Of a stretch of DNA of 64,000 nucleotides, positions 12,055 to 26,384 are shown in pieces (the stretch's first letter is position 1; each line of letters opens with the position of its first letter). The stretch covers positions 1,250,001 to 1,314,000 of the forward strand of contig CM077673.1 of NCBI GenBank assembly GCA_039707655.1, written 5' to 3'. The notes beneath the pieces are model-generated. The model made no database searches. It was not told the origin of the DNA and saw only the letters and a program-made list of their open reading frames with translations. The DNA is from Elymus sibiricus. Its lineage: Eukaryota; Streptophyta; Magnoliopsida; Poales; Poaceae. The position numbers were made by a program, and so were the translations under genes.

Positions 12055-15051
12055 TACTTAAGGCCGAATTTGAGGGTACTTCAGGAATCCTGGCACAAGC
12101 GGGGAGTATTTTCTAGATTCACAGGCTCGCCGCGAGCATTTTGAGTACTTGTGGGTCCGAAACGGACACCGAATGACAAAGTTATGACCGTTTTAGTGAA
12201 CACCGGTCCATTTTATGGCAGTCCTTGAAAGAACTTCATTTTCCCGTGATGCTTTTTGCCTCACCGCCCCGAAATTTTGTGTCCTCGATAGTGGAGATAT
12301 TGTTTCCACATATATATTGACCGATGCCAGGAATTCCCTTTCGTTCTTGGCTGTCACTCACATAAGTTACAACATGTCACACGGCGAAAACAAGGAGAAT
12401 AAGGTATATAGCCACTGGATTTTCTTGAATTTACGGCCAAATGGGATTGCCCGGATCATAGAGCATCTCTAGAAAGCTAAATTTGCCCCTACCAGGGGGA
12501 CTAATGTCTATAATCAACGTAATCTCTCGAATTTCCTTCAAAAGGAAGTGCCAATGGGTTCAGAAACTTGTCCGAAAAACAGCGGCGAATGATGTTCTTT
12601 GACTTTCAGGCCCAAAAAGTCCTGCTTAAGGCCGAATTTGAGGGTACTCCAAGCATCCTGGCACAAACGGGGAGTATTTTCTGGATTCGCACGCTCTCCG
12701 CGAGCATTTTGAGTACTTGTTGGTCCGAAACGGACACCGAATGACAAAGTTATGACCGTTTTAGTGAACACCGGTCCATTTTATGGCAGTCCTTGAAAGA
12801 ACTTCATTTTCCCGTGATGCTTTTTGCCTCACCGCCCCGAAATTTTGTGTCCTCGATAGTGGAGATATTGTTTCCACATATATATTGACCGATGCCAGGA
12901 ATTCCCTTTCGTTCTTGGCTGTCACTCACATAAGTTACAACATGTCACACGGCGAAAACAAGGAGAATAAGGTATATAGCCACTGGATTTTCTTGAATTT
13001 ACGGCCAAATGGGATTGCCCGGATCATAGAGCATCTCTAGAAAGCTAAATTTGCCCCTACCAGGGGGACTAATGTCTATAATCAACGTAATCTCTCGAAT
13101 TTCCTTCAAAAGGAAGTGCCAATGGGTTCAGAAACTTGTCCGAAAAACAGCGGCGAATGATGTTCTTTGACTTTCAGGCCCAAAAAGTCCTCCTTAAGGC
13201 CGAATTTGAGGGTACTCCAAGCATCCTGGCACAAACGGGGAGTATTTTCTGGATTCGCACGCTCTCCGCGAGCATTTTGAGTACTTGTTGGTCCGAAACG
13301 GACACCGAATGACAAAGTTATGACCGTTTTAGTGAACACCGGTCCATTTTATGGCAGTCCTTGAAAGAACTTCATTTTCCCGTGACGCTTTTTGCCTCAC
13401 CGCCCCGAAATTTTGTGTCCTCGATAGTGGAGATATTGCTTCCACATATATATTGACCGATGCCAGGAATTCCCTTTCGTTCTTGGCTGTCACACACACA
13501 AGTTACAACATGTCACACGGCGAAAACAAGGAGAATAAGGCATATAGCCACTGGATTTTCTTGAATTTATGGCCAAATGGGATTGCCCGGACCATAGAGC
13601 ATCTGTAGAAAGCTACGTTTGCCCCTACCAGGGGGACTAATGTCTATAATCAACGTAATCTCTCGTATTCCTTCAAAAGGAAGTGCCAATGGGTTCAGAA
13701 ACTTGTCCGAAAAACAGCGGCGAATGATGTTCTTTGACTTTCAGGCCCAAAATGTCCTGCTTAAGGCCGAATTTGAGGGTACTTCAGGAATCCTGTTACA
13801 AGCGGGGAGTATTTTCTAGATTCCCAGGCTCGCCGCGAGCATTTTGAGTACTTGTGGGTCCGAAACGGACACCGAATGACAAAGTTATGACCGTTTTAGT
13901 GAACACCGGTCCATTTTATGGCAGTCCTTGAAAGAACTTCATTTTCCCGTGATGCTTTTTGCCTCACCGCCCCGAAATTTTGTGTCCTAGATAGTGGAGA
14001 TATTGTTTCCACATATATATTGACCGATGCCAGGAATGCCCTTTCGTTCTTGGCTGTCACACACATAAGTTACAACATGTCACACGGCGAAAACAAGGAG
14101 AATAAGGTATATAGCCACTGGATTTTCTTGAATTTACGGCCAAATGGGATTGCCCAGATCATAGAGCATCTGTAGAAAGCTACGTTTGCCCCTACCAGGG
14201 GGACTAATGTCTATAATCAACGTAATCTCTCGAATTTCCTTCAAAAGGAAGTGCCAATGGGTTCAGAAACTTGTCCGAAAAACAGCGGCGAATGATGTTC
14301 TTTGACTTTCAGGCCCAAAAAGTCCTGCTTAAGGCCGAATTTGAGGGTACTCCAAGCATCCTGGCACAAGCGGGGAGTATTTTCTAGATTCACAGGCTCG
14401 CCGCGAGCATTTTGAGTACTTGTGGGTCCGAAACGGACACCGAATGACAAAGTTATGACCGTTTTAGTGAACACCGGTCCATTTTATGGCAGTCCTTGAA
14501 AGAACTTCATTTTCCCGTGACGCTTTTTGCCTCACCGCCCCGAAATTTTGTGTCCTCGATAGTGGAGATATTGTTTCCACATATATATTGACCGATGCCA
14601 GGAATGCCCTTTCGTTCTTGGCTGTCACACACGTAAGTTACAGCATGTCACACGGAGAAAACAAGGAGAATAAGGCAAATAGCCGCTGGATTTTCTTGAA
14701 TTTATGGCCAAATGGGATTGCCCGGATCATAGAGCATCTCTAGAAAGCTAAATTTGCCCCTACCAGGGGACTAATGTCTATAATCAACGTAATCTCTCGA
14801 ATTCCTTCAAAAGGAAGTGCCAATGGGTTCAGAAACTTGTCCGAAAAACAGCGGCGAATGATGTTCTTTGACTTTTAGGCCCAAAAAGTCCTTCTTAAGG
14901 CCTTATTTGAGGGTACTTCAGGAATCCTGGCACAAGCGGGGAGTATTTTCTAGATTCACAGGCTCGCCGCGAGCATTTTGAGTACTTGTGGGTCCGAAAC
15001 GGACACCGAATGACAAAGTTATGACCGTTTTAGTGAACACCGGTCCATTTT
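12055..15051 (+). repeat. Six-unit block of array I, copy 2 (3,404-bp tandem duplication)
   Basis: This is the second copy of the block at 8651-12054, sharing its three private variants at an offset of 3,404 bp. Colinearity with copy 1 can be followed at least to the GGCCTTATTTGAG marker at 14901. The following units (15052, 15620) instead match 5975 and 6543 at an offset of 9,077 bp, so this copy is itself a mosaic of at least two sources. Confidence 0.8.
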
Positions 15052-18000
15052 ATGGCAGTCCTTGAAAGAACTTCATTTTCCCGTGATGCTTTTTGCCTCA
15101 CCGCCCCGAAATTTTGTGTCCTCGATAGTGGAGATATTGTTTCCACATATATATTGACCGATGCCAGGAATGCCCTTTCGTTCTTGGCTGTCACACACAT
15201 AAGTTACAACATGTCACACGGCGAAAACAAGGAGAATAAGGTATATAGCCACTGGATTTTCTTGAATTTACGGCCAAATGGGATTTCCCGGATCATAGAG
15301 CATCTCTAGAAAGCTAAATTTGCCCCTACCAGGGGGACTAATGTCTATAATCAACGTAATCTCTCGAATTTCCTTCAAAAGGAAGTGCCAATGGGTTCAG
15401 AAACTTGTCCGAAAAACAGCGGCGAATGATGTTCTTTGACTTTCAGGCCCAAAAAGTCCTGCTTAAGGCCGAATTTGAGGGTACTCCAAGCATCCTGGCA
15501 CAAACGGGGAGTATTTTCTGGATTCGCACGCTCTCCGCGAGCATTTTGAGTACTTGTTGGTCCGAAACGGACACCGAATGACAAAGTTATGACCGTTTTA
15601 GTGAACACCGGTCCATTTTATGGCAGTCCTTGAAAGAACTTCATTTTCCCGTGACGCTTTTTGCCTCACCGCCCCGAAATTTTGTGTCCTCGATAGTGGA
15701 GATATTGTTTCCACATATATATGGACCGATGCCAGGAATGCCCTTTCGTTCTTGGCTGTCACACACGTAAGTTACAGCATGTCACACGGAGAAAACAAGG
15801 AGAATAAGGCAAATAGCCGCTGGATTTTCTTGAATTTATGGCCAAATGGGATTGCCCGGATCATAGAGCATCTCTAGAAAGATAAATTTGCCCCTACCAG
15901 GGGACTAATGTCTATAATCAACGTAATCTCTCGAATTCCTTCAAAAGGAAGTGCCGATGGGTTCAGAAACTTGTCCGAAAAACAGCGGCGAATGATGTTC
16001 TTTGACTTTTAGGCCTAAAAAGTCCTTCTTAAGGCCGAATTTGAGGGTACTTCAGGAATCCTGGCACAAGCGGGGAGTATTTTCTAGATTCACAGGCTCG
16101 CCGCGAGCATTTTGAGTACTTGTGGGTCCGAAACGGACACCGAATGACAAAGTTATGACCGTTTTAGTGAACACCGGTCCATTTTATGGCAGTCCTTGAA
16201 AGAACTTTATTTTCCCGTGATGCTTTTTGCCTCACCGCCCCGAAATTTTGTGTCCTCGATAGTGGAGATATTGTTTCCACATATATATTGACCGATGCCA
16301 GGAATTCCCTTTCGTTCTTGGCTGTCACTCACATAAGTTACAACATGTCACACGGCGAAAACAAGGAGAATAAGGTATATAGCCACTGGATTTTCTTGAA
16401 TTTACGGCCAAATGGGATTGCCCGGATCATAGAGCATCTCTAGAAAGCTAAATTTGCCCCTACCAGGGGGACTAATGTCTATAATCAACGTAATCTCTCG
16501 AATTTCCTTCAAAAGGAAGTGCCAATGGGTTCAGAAACTTGTCCGAAAAATAGCGGCGAATGATGTTCTTTGACTTTCAGGCCCAAAAAGTCCTGCTTAA
16601 GGCCGAATTTGAGGGTACTCCAAGCATCCTGGCACAAACGGGGAGTATTTTCTGGATTCGCACGCTCTCCGCGAGCATTTTGAGTACTTGTTGGTCCGAA
16701 ACGGACACCGAATGACAAAGTTATGACCGTTTTAGTGAACACCGGTCCATTTTATGGCAGTCCTTGAAAGAACTTCATTTTCCCGTGACGCTTTTTGCCT
16801 CACCGCCCCGAAATTTTGTGTCCTCGATAGTGGAGATATTGTTTCCACATATATATGGACCGATGCCAGGAATGCCCTTTCGTTCTTGGCTGTCACACAC
16901 GTAAGTTACAGCATGTCACACGGAGAAAACAAGGAGAATAAGGCAAATAGCCGCTGGATTTTCTTGAATTTATGGCCAAATGGGATTGCCCGGATCATAG
17001 AGCATCTCTAGAAAGCTAAATTTGCCCCTACCAGGGGACTAATGTCTATAATCAACGTAATCTCTCGAATTCCTTCAAAAGGAAGTGCCAATGGGTTCAG
17101 AAACTTGTCCGAAAAACAGCGGCGAATGATGTTCTTTGACTTTTAGGCCCAAAAAGTCCTTCTTAAGGCCGAATTTGAGGGTACTTCAGGAATCCTGGCA
17201 CAAGCGGGGAGTATTTTCTAGATTCACAGGCTCGCCGCGAGCATTTTGAGTACTTGTGGGTCCGAAACGGACACCGAATGACAAAGTTATGACCGTTTTA
17301 GTGAACACCGGTCCATTTTATGGCAGTCCTTGAAAGAACTTTATTTTCCCGTGATGCTTTTTGCCTCACCGCCCCGAAATTTTGTGTCCTCGATAGTGGA
17401 GATATTGTTTCCACATATATATTGACCGATGCCAGGAATTCCCTTTCGTTCTTGGCTGTCACTCACATAAGTTACAACATGTCACACGGCGAAAACAAGG
17501 AGAATAAGGTATATAGCCACTGGATTTTCTTGAATTTACGGCCAAATGGGATTGCCCGGATCATAGAGCATCTCTAGAAAGCTAAATTTGCCCCTACCAG
17601 GGGGACTAATGTCTATAATCAACGTAATCTCTCGAATTTCCTTCAAAAGGAAGTGCCAATGGGTTCAGAAACTTGTCCGAAAAACAGCGGCGAATGATGT
17701 TCTTTGACTTTCAGGCCCAAAAAGTCCTGCTTAAGGCCGAATTTGAGGGTACTCCAAGCATCCTAGCACAAACGGGGAGTATTTTCTGGATTCGCACGCT
17801 CTCCGCGAGCATTTTGAGTACTTGTTGGTCCGAAACGGACACCGAATGACAAAGTTATGACCGTTTTAGTGAACACCTGTCCATTTTATGGCAGTCCTTG
17901 AAAGAACTTCATTTTCCCGTGACGCTTTTTGCCTCACCGCCCCGAAATTTTGTGTCCTCGATAGTGGAGATATTGTTTCCACATATATATTGACCGATGC

Positions 18001-21000
18001 CAGGAATGCCCTTTCGTTCTTGGCTGTCACACACGTAAGTTACAGCATGTCACACGGAGAAAACAAGGAGAATAAGGCAAATAGCCGCTGGATTTTCTTG
18101 AATTTATGGCCAAATGGGATTGCCCGGATCATAGAGCATCTCTAGAAAGCTAAATTTGCCCCTACCAGGGGACTAATGTCTATAATCAACGTAATCTCTC
18201 GAATTCCTTCAAAAGGAAGTGCCAATGGGTTCAGAAACTTGTCCGAAAAACAGCGGCGAATGATGTTCTTTGACTTTTAGGCCCAAAAAGTCCTTCTTAA
18301 GGCCGAATTTGAGGGTACTTCAGGAATCCTGGCACAAGCGGGGAGTATTTTCTAGATTCACAGGCTCGCCGCGAGCATTTTGAGTACTTGTGGGTCCGGA
18401 ACGGACACCGAATGACAAAGTTATGACCGTTTTAGTGAACACCGGTCCATTTTATGGCAGTCCTTGAAAGAACTTCATTTTCCCGTGATGCTTTTTGCCT
18501 CACCGCCCCGAAATTTTGTGTCCTCGATAGTGGAGATATTGTTTCCACATATATATTGACCGATGCCAGGAATGCCCTTTCGTTCTTGGCTGTCACACAC
18601 ATAAGTTACAACATGTCACACGTCGAAAACAAGGAGAATAAGGTATATAGCCACTGGATTTTCTTGAATTTACGGCGAAATGGGATTGCCCAGATCATAG
18701 AGCATCTGTAGAAAGCTACGTTTGCCCCTACCAGGGGGACTAATGTCTATAATCAACGTAATCTCTCGAATTTCCTTCAAAAGGAAGTGCCAATGGGTTC
18801 AGAAACTTGTCCGAAAAACAGCGGCGAATGATGTTCTTTGACTTTCAGGCCCAAAAAGTCCTGCTTAAGGCCGAATTTGAGGGTACTCCAAGCATCCTGG
18901 CACAAGCGGGGAGTATTTTCTGGATTCGCACGCTCTCCGCGAGCATTTTGAGTACTTGTTGGTCCGAAACGGACACCGAATGACAAAGTTATGACCGTTT
19001 TAGTGAACACCGGTCCATTTTATGGCAGTCCTTGAAAGAACTTCATTTTCCCGTGACGCTTTTTGCCTCACCGCCCCGAAATTTTGTGTCCTCGATAGTG
19101 GAGATATTGTTTCCACATATATATTGACCGATGCCAGGAATGCCCTTTCGTTCTTGGCTGTCACACACATAAGTTACAACATGTCACACGGCGAAAACAA
19201 GGAGAATAAGGTATATAGCCACTGGATTTTCTTGAATTTACGGCCAAATGGGATTTCCCGGATCATAGAGCATCTCTAGAAAGCTAAATTTGCCCCTACC
19301 AGGGGGACTAATGTCTATAATCAACGTAATCTCTCGAATTTCCTTCAAAAGGAAGTGCCAATGGGTTCAGAAACTTGTCCGAAAAACAGCGGCGAATGAT
19401 GTTCTTTGACTTTCAGGCCCAAAAAGTCCTGCTTAAGGCCGAATTTGAGGGTACTCCAAGCATCCTGGCACAAACGGGGAGTATTTTCTGGATTCGCACG
19501 CTCTCCGCGAGCATTTTGAGTACTTGTTGGTCCGAAACGGACACCGAATGACAAAGTTATGACCGTTTTAGTGAACACCGGTCCATTTTATGGCAGTCCT
19601 TGAAAGAACTTCATTTTCCCGTGACGCTTTTTGCCTCACCGCCCCGAAATTTTGTGTCCTCGATAGTGGAGATATTGTTTCCACATATATATTGACCGAT
19701 GCCAGGAATGCCCTTTCGTTCTTGGCTGTCACACACGTAAGTTACAGCATGTCACACGGAGAAAACAAGGAGAATAAGGCAAATAGCCGCTGGATTTTCT
19801 TGAATTTATGGCCAAATGGGATTGCCCGGATCATAGAGCATCTCTAGAAAGCTAAATTTGCCCCTACCAGGGGACTAATGTCTATAATCATCGTAATCTC
19901 TCGAATTCCTTCAAAAGGAAGTGCCAATGGGTTCAGAAACTTGTCCGAAAAACAGCGGCGAATGATGTTCTTTGACTTTTAGGCCCAAAAAGTCCTTCTT
20001 AAGGCCGAATTTGAGGGTACTTCAGGAATCCTGGCACAAGCGGGGAGTATTTTCTAGATTCACAGGCTCGCCGCGAGCATTTTGAGTACTTGTGGGTCCG
20101 AAACGGATACCGAATGACAAAGTTATGACCGTTTTAGTGAACACCGGTCCATTTTATGGCAGTCCTTGAAAGAACATTTTCCCGTGATGCTTTTTGCCTC
20201 ACCGCCCCGAAATTTTGTGTCCTCGATAGTGGAGATATTGTTTCCACATATATATTGACCGATGCCAGGAATGCCCTTTCGTTCTTGGCTGTCACTCACA
20301 TAAGTTACAACATGTCACACGGCGAAAACAGGGAGAATAAGGTATATAGCCACTGGATTTTCTTGAATTTACGGCCAAATGGGATTGCCCGGATCATAGA
20401 GCATCTCTAGAAAGCTAAATTTGCCCCTACCAGGGGGACTAATGTCTATAATCAACGTAATCTCTCGAATTTCCTTCAAAAGGAAGTGCCAATGGGTTCA
20501 GAAACTTGTCCGAAAAACAGCGGCGAATGATGTTCTTTGACTTTCAGGCCCAAAAAGTCCTGCTTAAGGCCGAATTTGAGGGTACTCCAAGCATCCTGGC
20601 ACAAACGGGGAGTATTTTCTGGATTCGCACGCTCTCCGCGAGCATTTTGAGTACTTGTTGGTCCGAAACGGACACCGAATGACAAAGTTATGACCATTTT
20701 AGTGAACACCTGTCCATTTTATGGCAGTCCTTGAAAGAACTTCATTTTCCCGTGACGCTTTTTGCCTCACCGCCCCGAAATTTTGTGTCCTCGATAGTGG
20801 AGATATTGTTTCCACATATATATTGACCGATGCCAGGAATGCCCTTTCGTTCTTGGCTGTCACACACGTAAGTTACAGCATGTCACACGGAGAAAACAAG
20901 GAGAATAAGGCAAATAGCCGCTGGATTTTCTTGAATTTATGGCCAAATGGGATTGCCCGGATCATAGAGCATCTCTAGAAAGCTAAATTTGCCCCTACCA

Positions 21001-21854
21001 GGGGACTAATGTCTATAATCAACGTAATCTCTCGAATTCCTTCAAAAGGAAGTGCCAATGGGTTCAGAAACTTGTCCGAAAAACAGCGGCGAATGATGTT
21101 CTTTGACTTTTAGGCCCAAAAAGTCCTTCTTAAGGCCGAATTTGAGGGTACTTCAGGAATCCTGGCACAAGCGGGGAGTATTTTCTAGATTCACAGGCTC
21201 GCCGCGAGCATTTTGAGTACTTGTGGGTCCGAAACGGACACCGAATGACAAAGTTATGACCGTTTTAGTGAACACCGGTCCATTTTATGGCAGTCCTTGA
21301 AAGAACTTCATTTTCCCGTGATGCTTTTTGCCTCACCGCCCCGAAATTTTGTTTCCTCGATAGTGGAGATATTGTTTCCACATATATATTGACCGATGCC
21401 AGGAATGCCCTTTCGTTCTTGGCTGTCACACACATAAGTTACAACATGTCACACGGCGAAAACAAGGAGAATAAGGTATATAGCCACTGGATTTTCTTGA
21501 ATTTACGATGAAATGGGATTGCCCAGATCATAGAGCATCTGTAGAAAGCTACGTTTGCCCCTACCAGGGGGACTAATGTCTATAATCAACGTAATCTCTC
21601 GAATTTCCTTCAAAAGGAAGTGCCAATGGGTTCAGAAACTTGTCCGAAAAACAGCGGCGAATGATGTTCTTTGACTTTCAGGCCCAAAAAGTCCTGCTTA
21701 AGGCCGAATTTGAGGGTACTCCAAGCATCCTGGCACAAGCGGGGAGTATTTTCTGGATTCGCACGCTCTCCGCGAGCATTTTGAGTACTTGTTGGTCCGA
21801 AACGGACACCGAATGACAAAGTTATGACCGTTTTAGTGAACACCGGTCCATTTT

Positions 21855-24116
21855 ATGGCAGTCCTTGAAAGAACTTCATTTTCCCGTGACGCTTTTTGCC
21901 TCACCGCCCCGAAATTTTCTGTCCTCGATAGTGGAGATATTGTTTCCACATATATATTGACCGATGCCAGGAATGCCCTTTCGTTCTTGGCTGTCACACA
22001 CGTAAGTTACAGCATGTCACACGGAGAAAACAAGGAGAATAAGGCAAATAGCCGCTGGATTTTCTTAAATTTATGGCCAAATGGGATTGCCCGGATCATA
22101 GAGCATCTCTAGAAAGCTAAATTTGCCCCTACCAGGGGACTAATGTCTATAATCAACGAAATCTCTCGAATTCCTTCAAAAGGAAGTGCCAATGGGTTCA
22201 GAAACTTGTCCGAAAAACAGCGGCGAATGATGTTCTTTGACTTTTAGGCCCAAAAAGTCCTTCTTAAGGCCGAATTTGAGGGTACTTCAGGAATCCTGGC
22301 ACAAGCGGGGAGTATTTTATAGATTCACAGGCTCGCCGCGAGCATTTTGAGTACTTGTGGGTCCGAAACGGACACCGACTGACAAAGTTATGACCGTTTT
22401 AGTGAACACCGGTCCATTTTATGGCAGTCCTTGAAAGAACTTCATTTTCCCGTGATGCTTTTTGCCTCACCGCCCCGAAATTTTGTGTCCTCGATAGTGG
22501 AGATATTGTTTCCACATATATATTGACCGATGCCAGGAATGCCCTTTCGTTCTTGGCTGTCACACACATAAGTTACAACATGTCACACGGCGAAAACAAG
22601 GAGAATAAGGCATATAGCCACTGGATTTTCTTGAATTTACGGCCAAATGGGATTGCCCAGATCATAGAGCATCTGTAGAAAGCTACGTTTGCCCCTACAA
22701 GGGGGACTAATGTCTATAATCAACGTAATCTCTCGAATTTCCTTCAAAAGGAAGTGCCAATGGGTTCAGAAACTTGTCCGAAAAACAGCGGCGAATGATG
22801 TTCTTTGACTTTCAGGCCCAAAAAGTCCTGCTTAAGGCCGAATTTGAGGGTACTCCAAGCATCCTGGCACAAGCGGGGAGTACTTTCTGGATTCGCACGC
22901 TCTCCGCGAGCATTTTGAGTACTTGTTGGTCCGAAACGGACACCGAATAACAAAGTTATGACCGTTTTTGTGAACACCGGTCCATTTTATGGCAGTCCTT
23001 GAAAGAACTTCATTTTCCTGTGACGCTTTTTGCCTCACCGCCCCGAAATTTTGTGTCCTCGATAGTGGAGATATTGTTTCCACATATATATTGACCGATG
23101 CCAGGAATGCCCTTTCGTTCTTGGCTGTCACACACATAAGTTACAGCATGTCACACGGAGAAAACAAGGAGAATAAGGCATATAGCCGCTGGATTTTCTT
23201 GAATTTATGGCCAAATGGGATTGCCCGGATCATAGAACATCTCTAGAAAGCTAAATTTGCCCCTACCAGGGGACTAATGTCTATAATCAACGTAATCTCT
23301 CGAATTCCTTCAAAAGGAAGTGCCAATGGGTTCAGAAACTTGTCCGAAAAACAGCGGCGAATGATGTTCTTTGACTTTTAGGCCCAAAAAGTCCTTCTTA
23401 AGGCCGAATTTGAGGGTACTTCAGGAATCCTGGCACAAGCGGGGAGTATTTTCTAGATTCACAGGCTCGCCGCGAGCATTTTGAGTACTTGTGGGTCCGA
23501 AACGGACACCGAATGACAAAGTTATGACCGTTTTAGTGAACACCGGTCCATTTTATGGCAGTCCTTGAAAGGACTTCATTTTCCCGTGATGCTTTTTGCC
23601 TCACCGCCCCAAAATTTTGTGTCCCCGATAGTGGAGATATTGTTTCCACATATATATTGACCGATGCCAGGAATGCCCTTTCGTTCTTGGCTGTCACAGA
23701 CATAAGTTACAACATGTCACACGGCGAAAACAAGGAGAATAAGGCATATAGTCACTGGATTTTCTTGAATTTACGGCCAAATGGGATTGCCCAGATCATA
23801 GAGCATCTGTAGAAAGCTACGTTTGCCCCTACCAGGGGGACTAATGTCTATAATCAACGTAAGAATTTCCTTCAAAAGGAAGTGCCAATGGGTTCAGAAA
23901 CTTGTCCGAAAAACAGCGGCGAATGATGTTCTTTGACTTTCAGGCCCAAAAAGTCCTGCTTAAGGCCGAATTTGAGGGTACTCCAAGCATCCTGGCACAA
24001 GCGGGGAGTATTTTCTGGATTCGCACGCTCTCCGCGAGCATTTTGAGTACTTGTTGGTCCGAAACGGACACCGAATGACAAAGTTATGACCGTTTTAGTG
24101 AACACCGGTCCATTTT
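21855..24116 (+). repeat. Four-unit block, copy 1 (2,262-bp tandem duplication)
   Basis: Private variants recur 2,262 bp downstream: AATTTTCTGTCC in the first unit (21855 and 24117), TATTTTATAGATTC near 22318 and 24580, TTTTCCTGTGACG in the third unit (22989 and 25251), and GTCCCCGATAG with CACAGACATAAG in the fourth (23555 and 25817). A 6-bp deletion near 23862 is present only in this copy, so it arose after the duplication or was repaired in copy 2. Confidence 0.9.
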
Positions 24117-26384
24117 ATGGCAGTCCTTGAAAGAACTTCATTTTCCCGTGACGCTTTTTGCCTCACCGCCCCGAAATTTTCTGTCCTCGATAGTGGAGAT
24201 ATTGTTTCCACATATATATTGACCGATGCCAAGAATGCCCTTTCGTTCTTGGCTGTCACACACGTAAGTTACAGCATGTCACACGGAGAAAACAAGGAGA
24301 ATAAGGCAAATAGCCGCTGGATTTTCTTGAATTTATGGCCAAATGGGATTGCCCGGATCATAGAGCATCTCTAGAAAGCTAAATTTTCCCCTACCAGGGG
24401 ACTAATGTCTATAATCAACGTAATCTCTCGAATTCCTTCAAAAGGAAGTGCCAATGGGTTCAGAAACTTGTCCGAAAAACAGCGGCGAATGATGTTCTTT
24501 GACTTTTAGGCCCAAAAAGTCCTTCTTAAGGCCGAATTTGAGGGTACTTCAGGAATCCTGGCACAAGCGGGGAGTATTTTATAGATTCACAGGCTCGCCG
24601 CGAGCATTTTGAGTACTTGTGGGTCCGAAACGGACACCGAATGACAAAGTTATGACCGTTTTAGTGAACACCGGTCCATTTTATGGCAGTCCTTGAAAGA
24701 ACTTCATTTTCCCGTGATGCTTTTTGCCTCACCGCCCCGAAATTTTGTGTCCTCGATAGTGGAGATATTGTTTCCACATATATATTGACCGATGCCAGGA
24801 ATGCCCTTTCGTTCTTGGCTGTCACACACATAAGTTACAACATGTCACACGGCGAAAACAAGGAGAATAAGGCATATAGCCACTGGATTTTCTTGAATTT
24901 ACGGCCAAATGGGATTGCCCAGATCATAGAGCATCTGTAGAAAGCTACGTTTGCCCCTACAAGGGGGACTAATGTCTATAATCAACGTAATCTCTCGAAT
25001 TTCCTTCAAAAGGAAGTGCCAATGGGTTCAGAAACTTGTCCGAAAAACAGCGGCGAATGATGTTCTTTGACTTTCAGGCCCAAAAAGTCCTGCTTAAGGC
25101 CGAATTTGAGGGTACTCCAAGCATCCTGGCACAAGCGGGGAGTATTTTCTGGATTCGCACGCTCTCCGCGAGCATTTTGAGTACTTGTTGGTCCGAAACG
25201 GACACCGAATGACAAAGTTATGACCGTTTTAGTGAACACCGGTCCATTTTATGGCAGTCCTTGAAAGAACTTCATTTTCCTGTGACGCTTTTTGCCTCAC
25301 CGCCCCGAAATTTTGTGTCCTCGATAGTGGAGATATTGTTTCCACATATATATTGACCGATGCCAGGAATGCCCTTTCGTTCTTGGCTGTCACACACATA
25401 AGTTACAGCATGTCACACGGAGAAAACAAGGAGAATAAGGCATATAGCCGCTGGATTTTCTTGAATTTATGGCCAAATGGGATTGCCCGGATCATAGAGC
25501 ATCTCTAGAAAGCTAAATTTGCCCCTACCAGGGGACTAATGTCTATAATCAACGTAATCTCTCGAATTCCTTCAAAAGGAAGTGCCAATGGGTTCAGAAA
25601 CTTGTCCGAAAAACAGCGGCGAATGATGTTCTTTGACTTTTAGGCCCAAAAAGTCCTTCTTAAGGCCGAATTTGAGGGTACTTCAGGAATCCTGGCACAA
25701 GCGGGGAGTATTTTCTAGAATCACAGGCTCGCCGCGAGCATTTTGAGTACTTGTGGGTCCGAAACGGACACCGAATGACAAAGTTATGACCGTTTTAGTG
25801 AACACCGGTCCATTTTATGGCAGTCCTTGAAAGGACTTCATTTTCCCGTGATGCTTTTTGCCTCACCGCCCCAAAATTTTGTGTCCCCGATAGTGGAGAT
25901 ATTGTTTCCACATATATATTGATCGATGCCAGGAATGCCCTTTCGTTCTTGGCTGTCACAGACATAAGTTACAACATGTCACACGACGAAAACAAGGAGA
26001 ATAAGGCATATAGTCACTGGATTTTCTTGAATTTACGGCCAAATGGGATTGCCCAGATCATAGAGCATCTGTAGAAAGCTACGTTTGCCCCTACCAGGGG
26101 GACTAATGTCTATAATCAACGTAATCTCTCGAATTTCCTTCAAAAGGAAGTGCCAATGGGTTCAGAAACTTGTCTGAAAAACAGCGGCGAATGATGTTCT
26201 TTGACTTTCAGGCCCAAAAAGTCCTGCTTAAGGCCGAATTTGAGGGTACTCCAAGCATCCTGGCACAAGCGGGGAGTATTTTCTGGATTCGCACGCTCTC
26301 CGCGAGCATTTTGAGTACTTGTTGGTCCGAAACGGACACCGAATGACAAAGTTATGACCGTTTTAGTGAACACCGGTCCATTTT
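24117..26384 (+). repeat. Four-unit block, copy 2 (2,268 bp)
   Basis: This is the second copy of the block at 21855-24116 and keeps the 6 bp lost in copy 1. Private changes include GATGCCAAGAATGC in the first unit and TTGATCGATGCC and CACACGACG in the fourth, so some divergence has followed the duplication. Confidence 0.88.
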
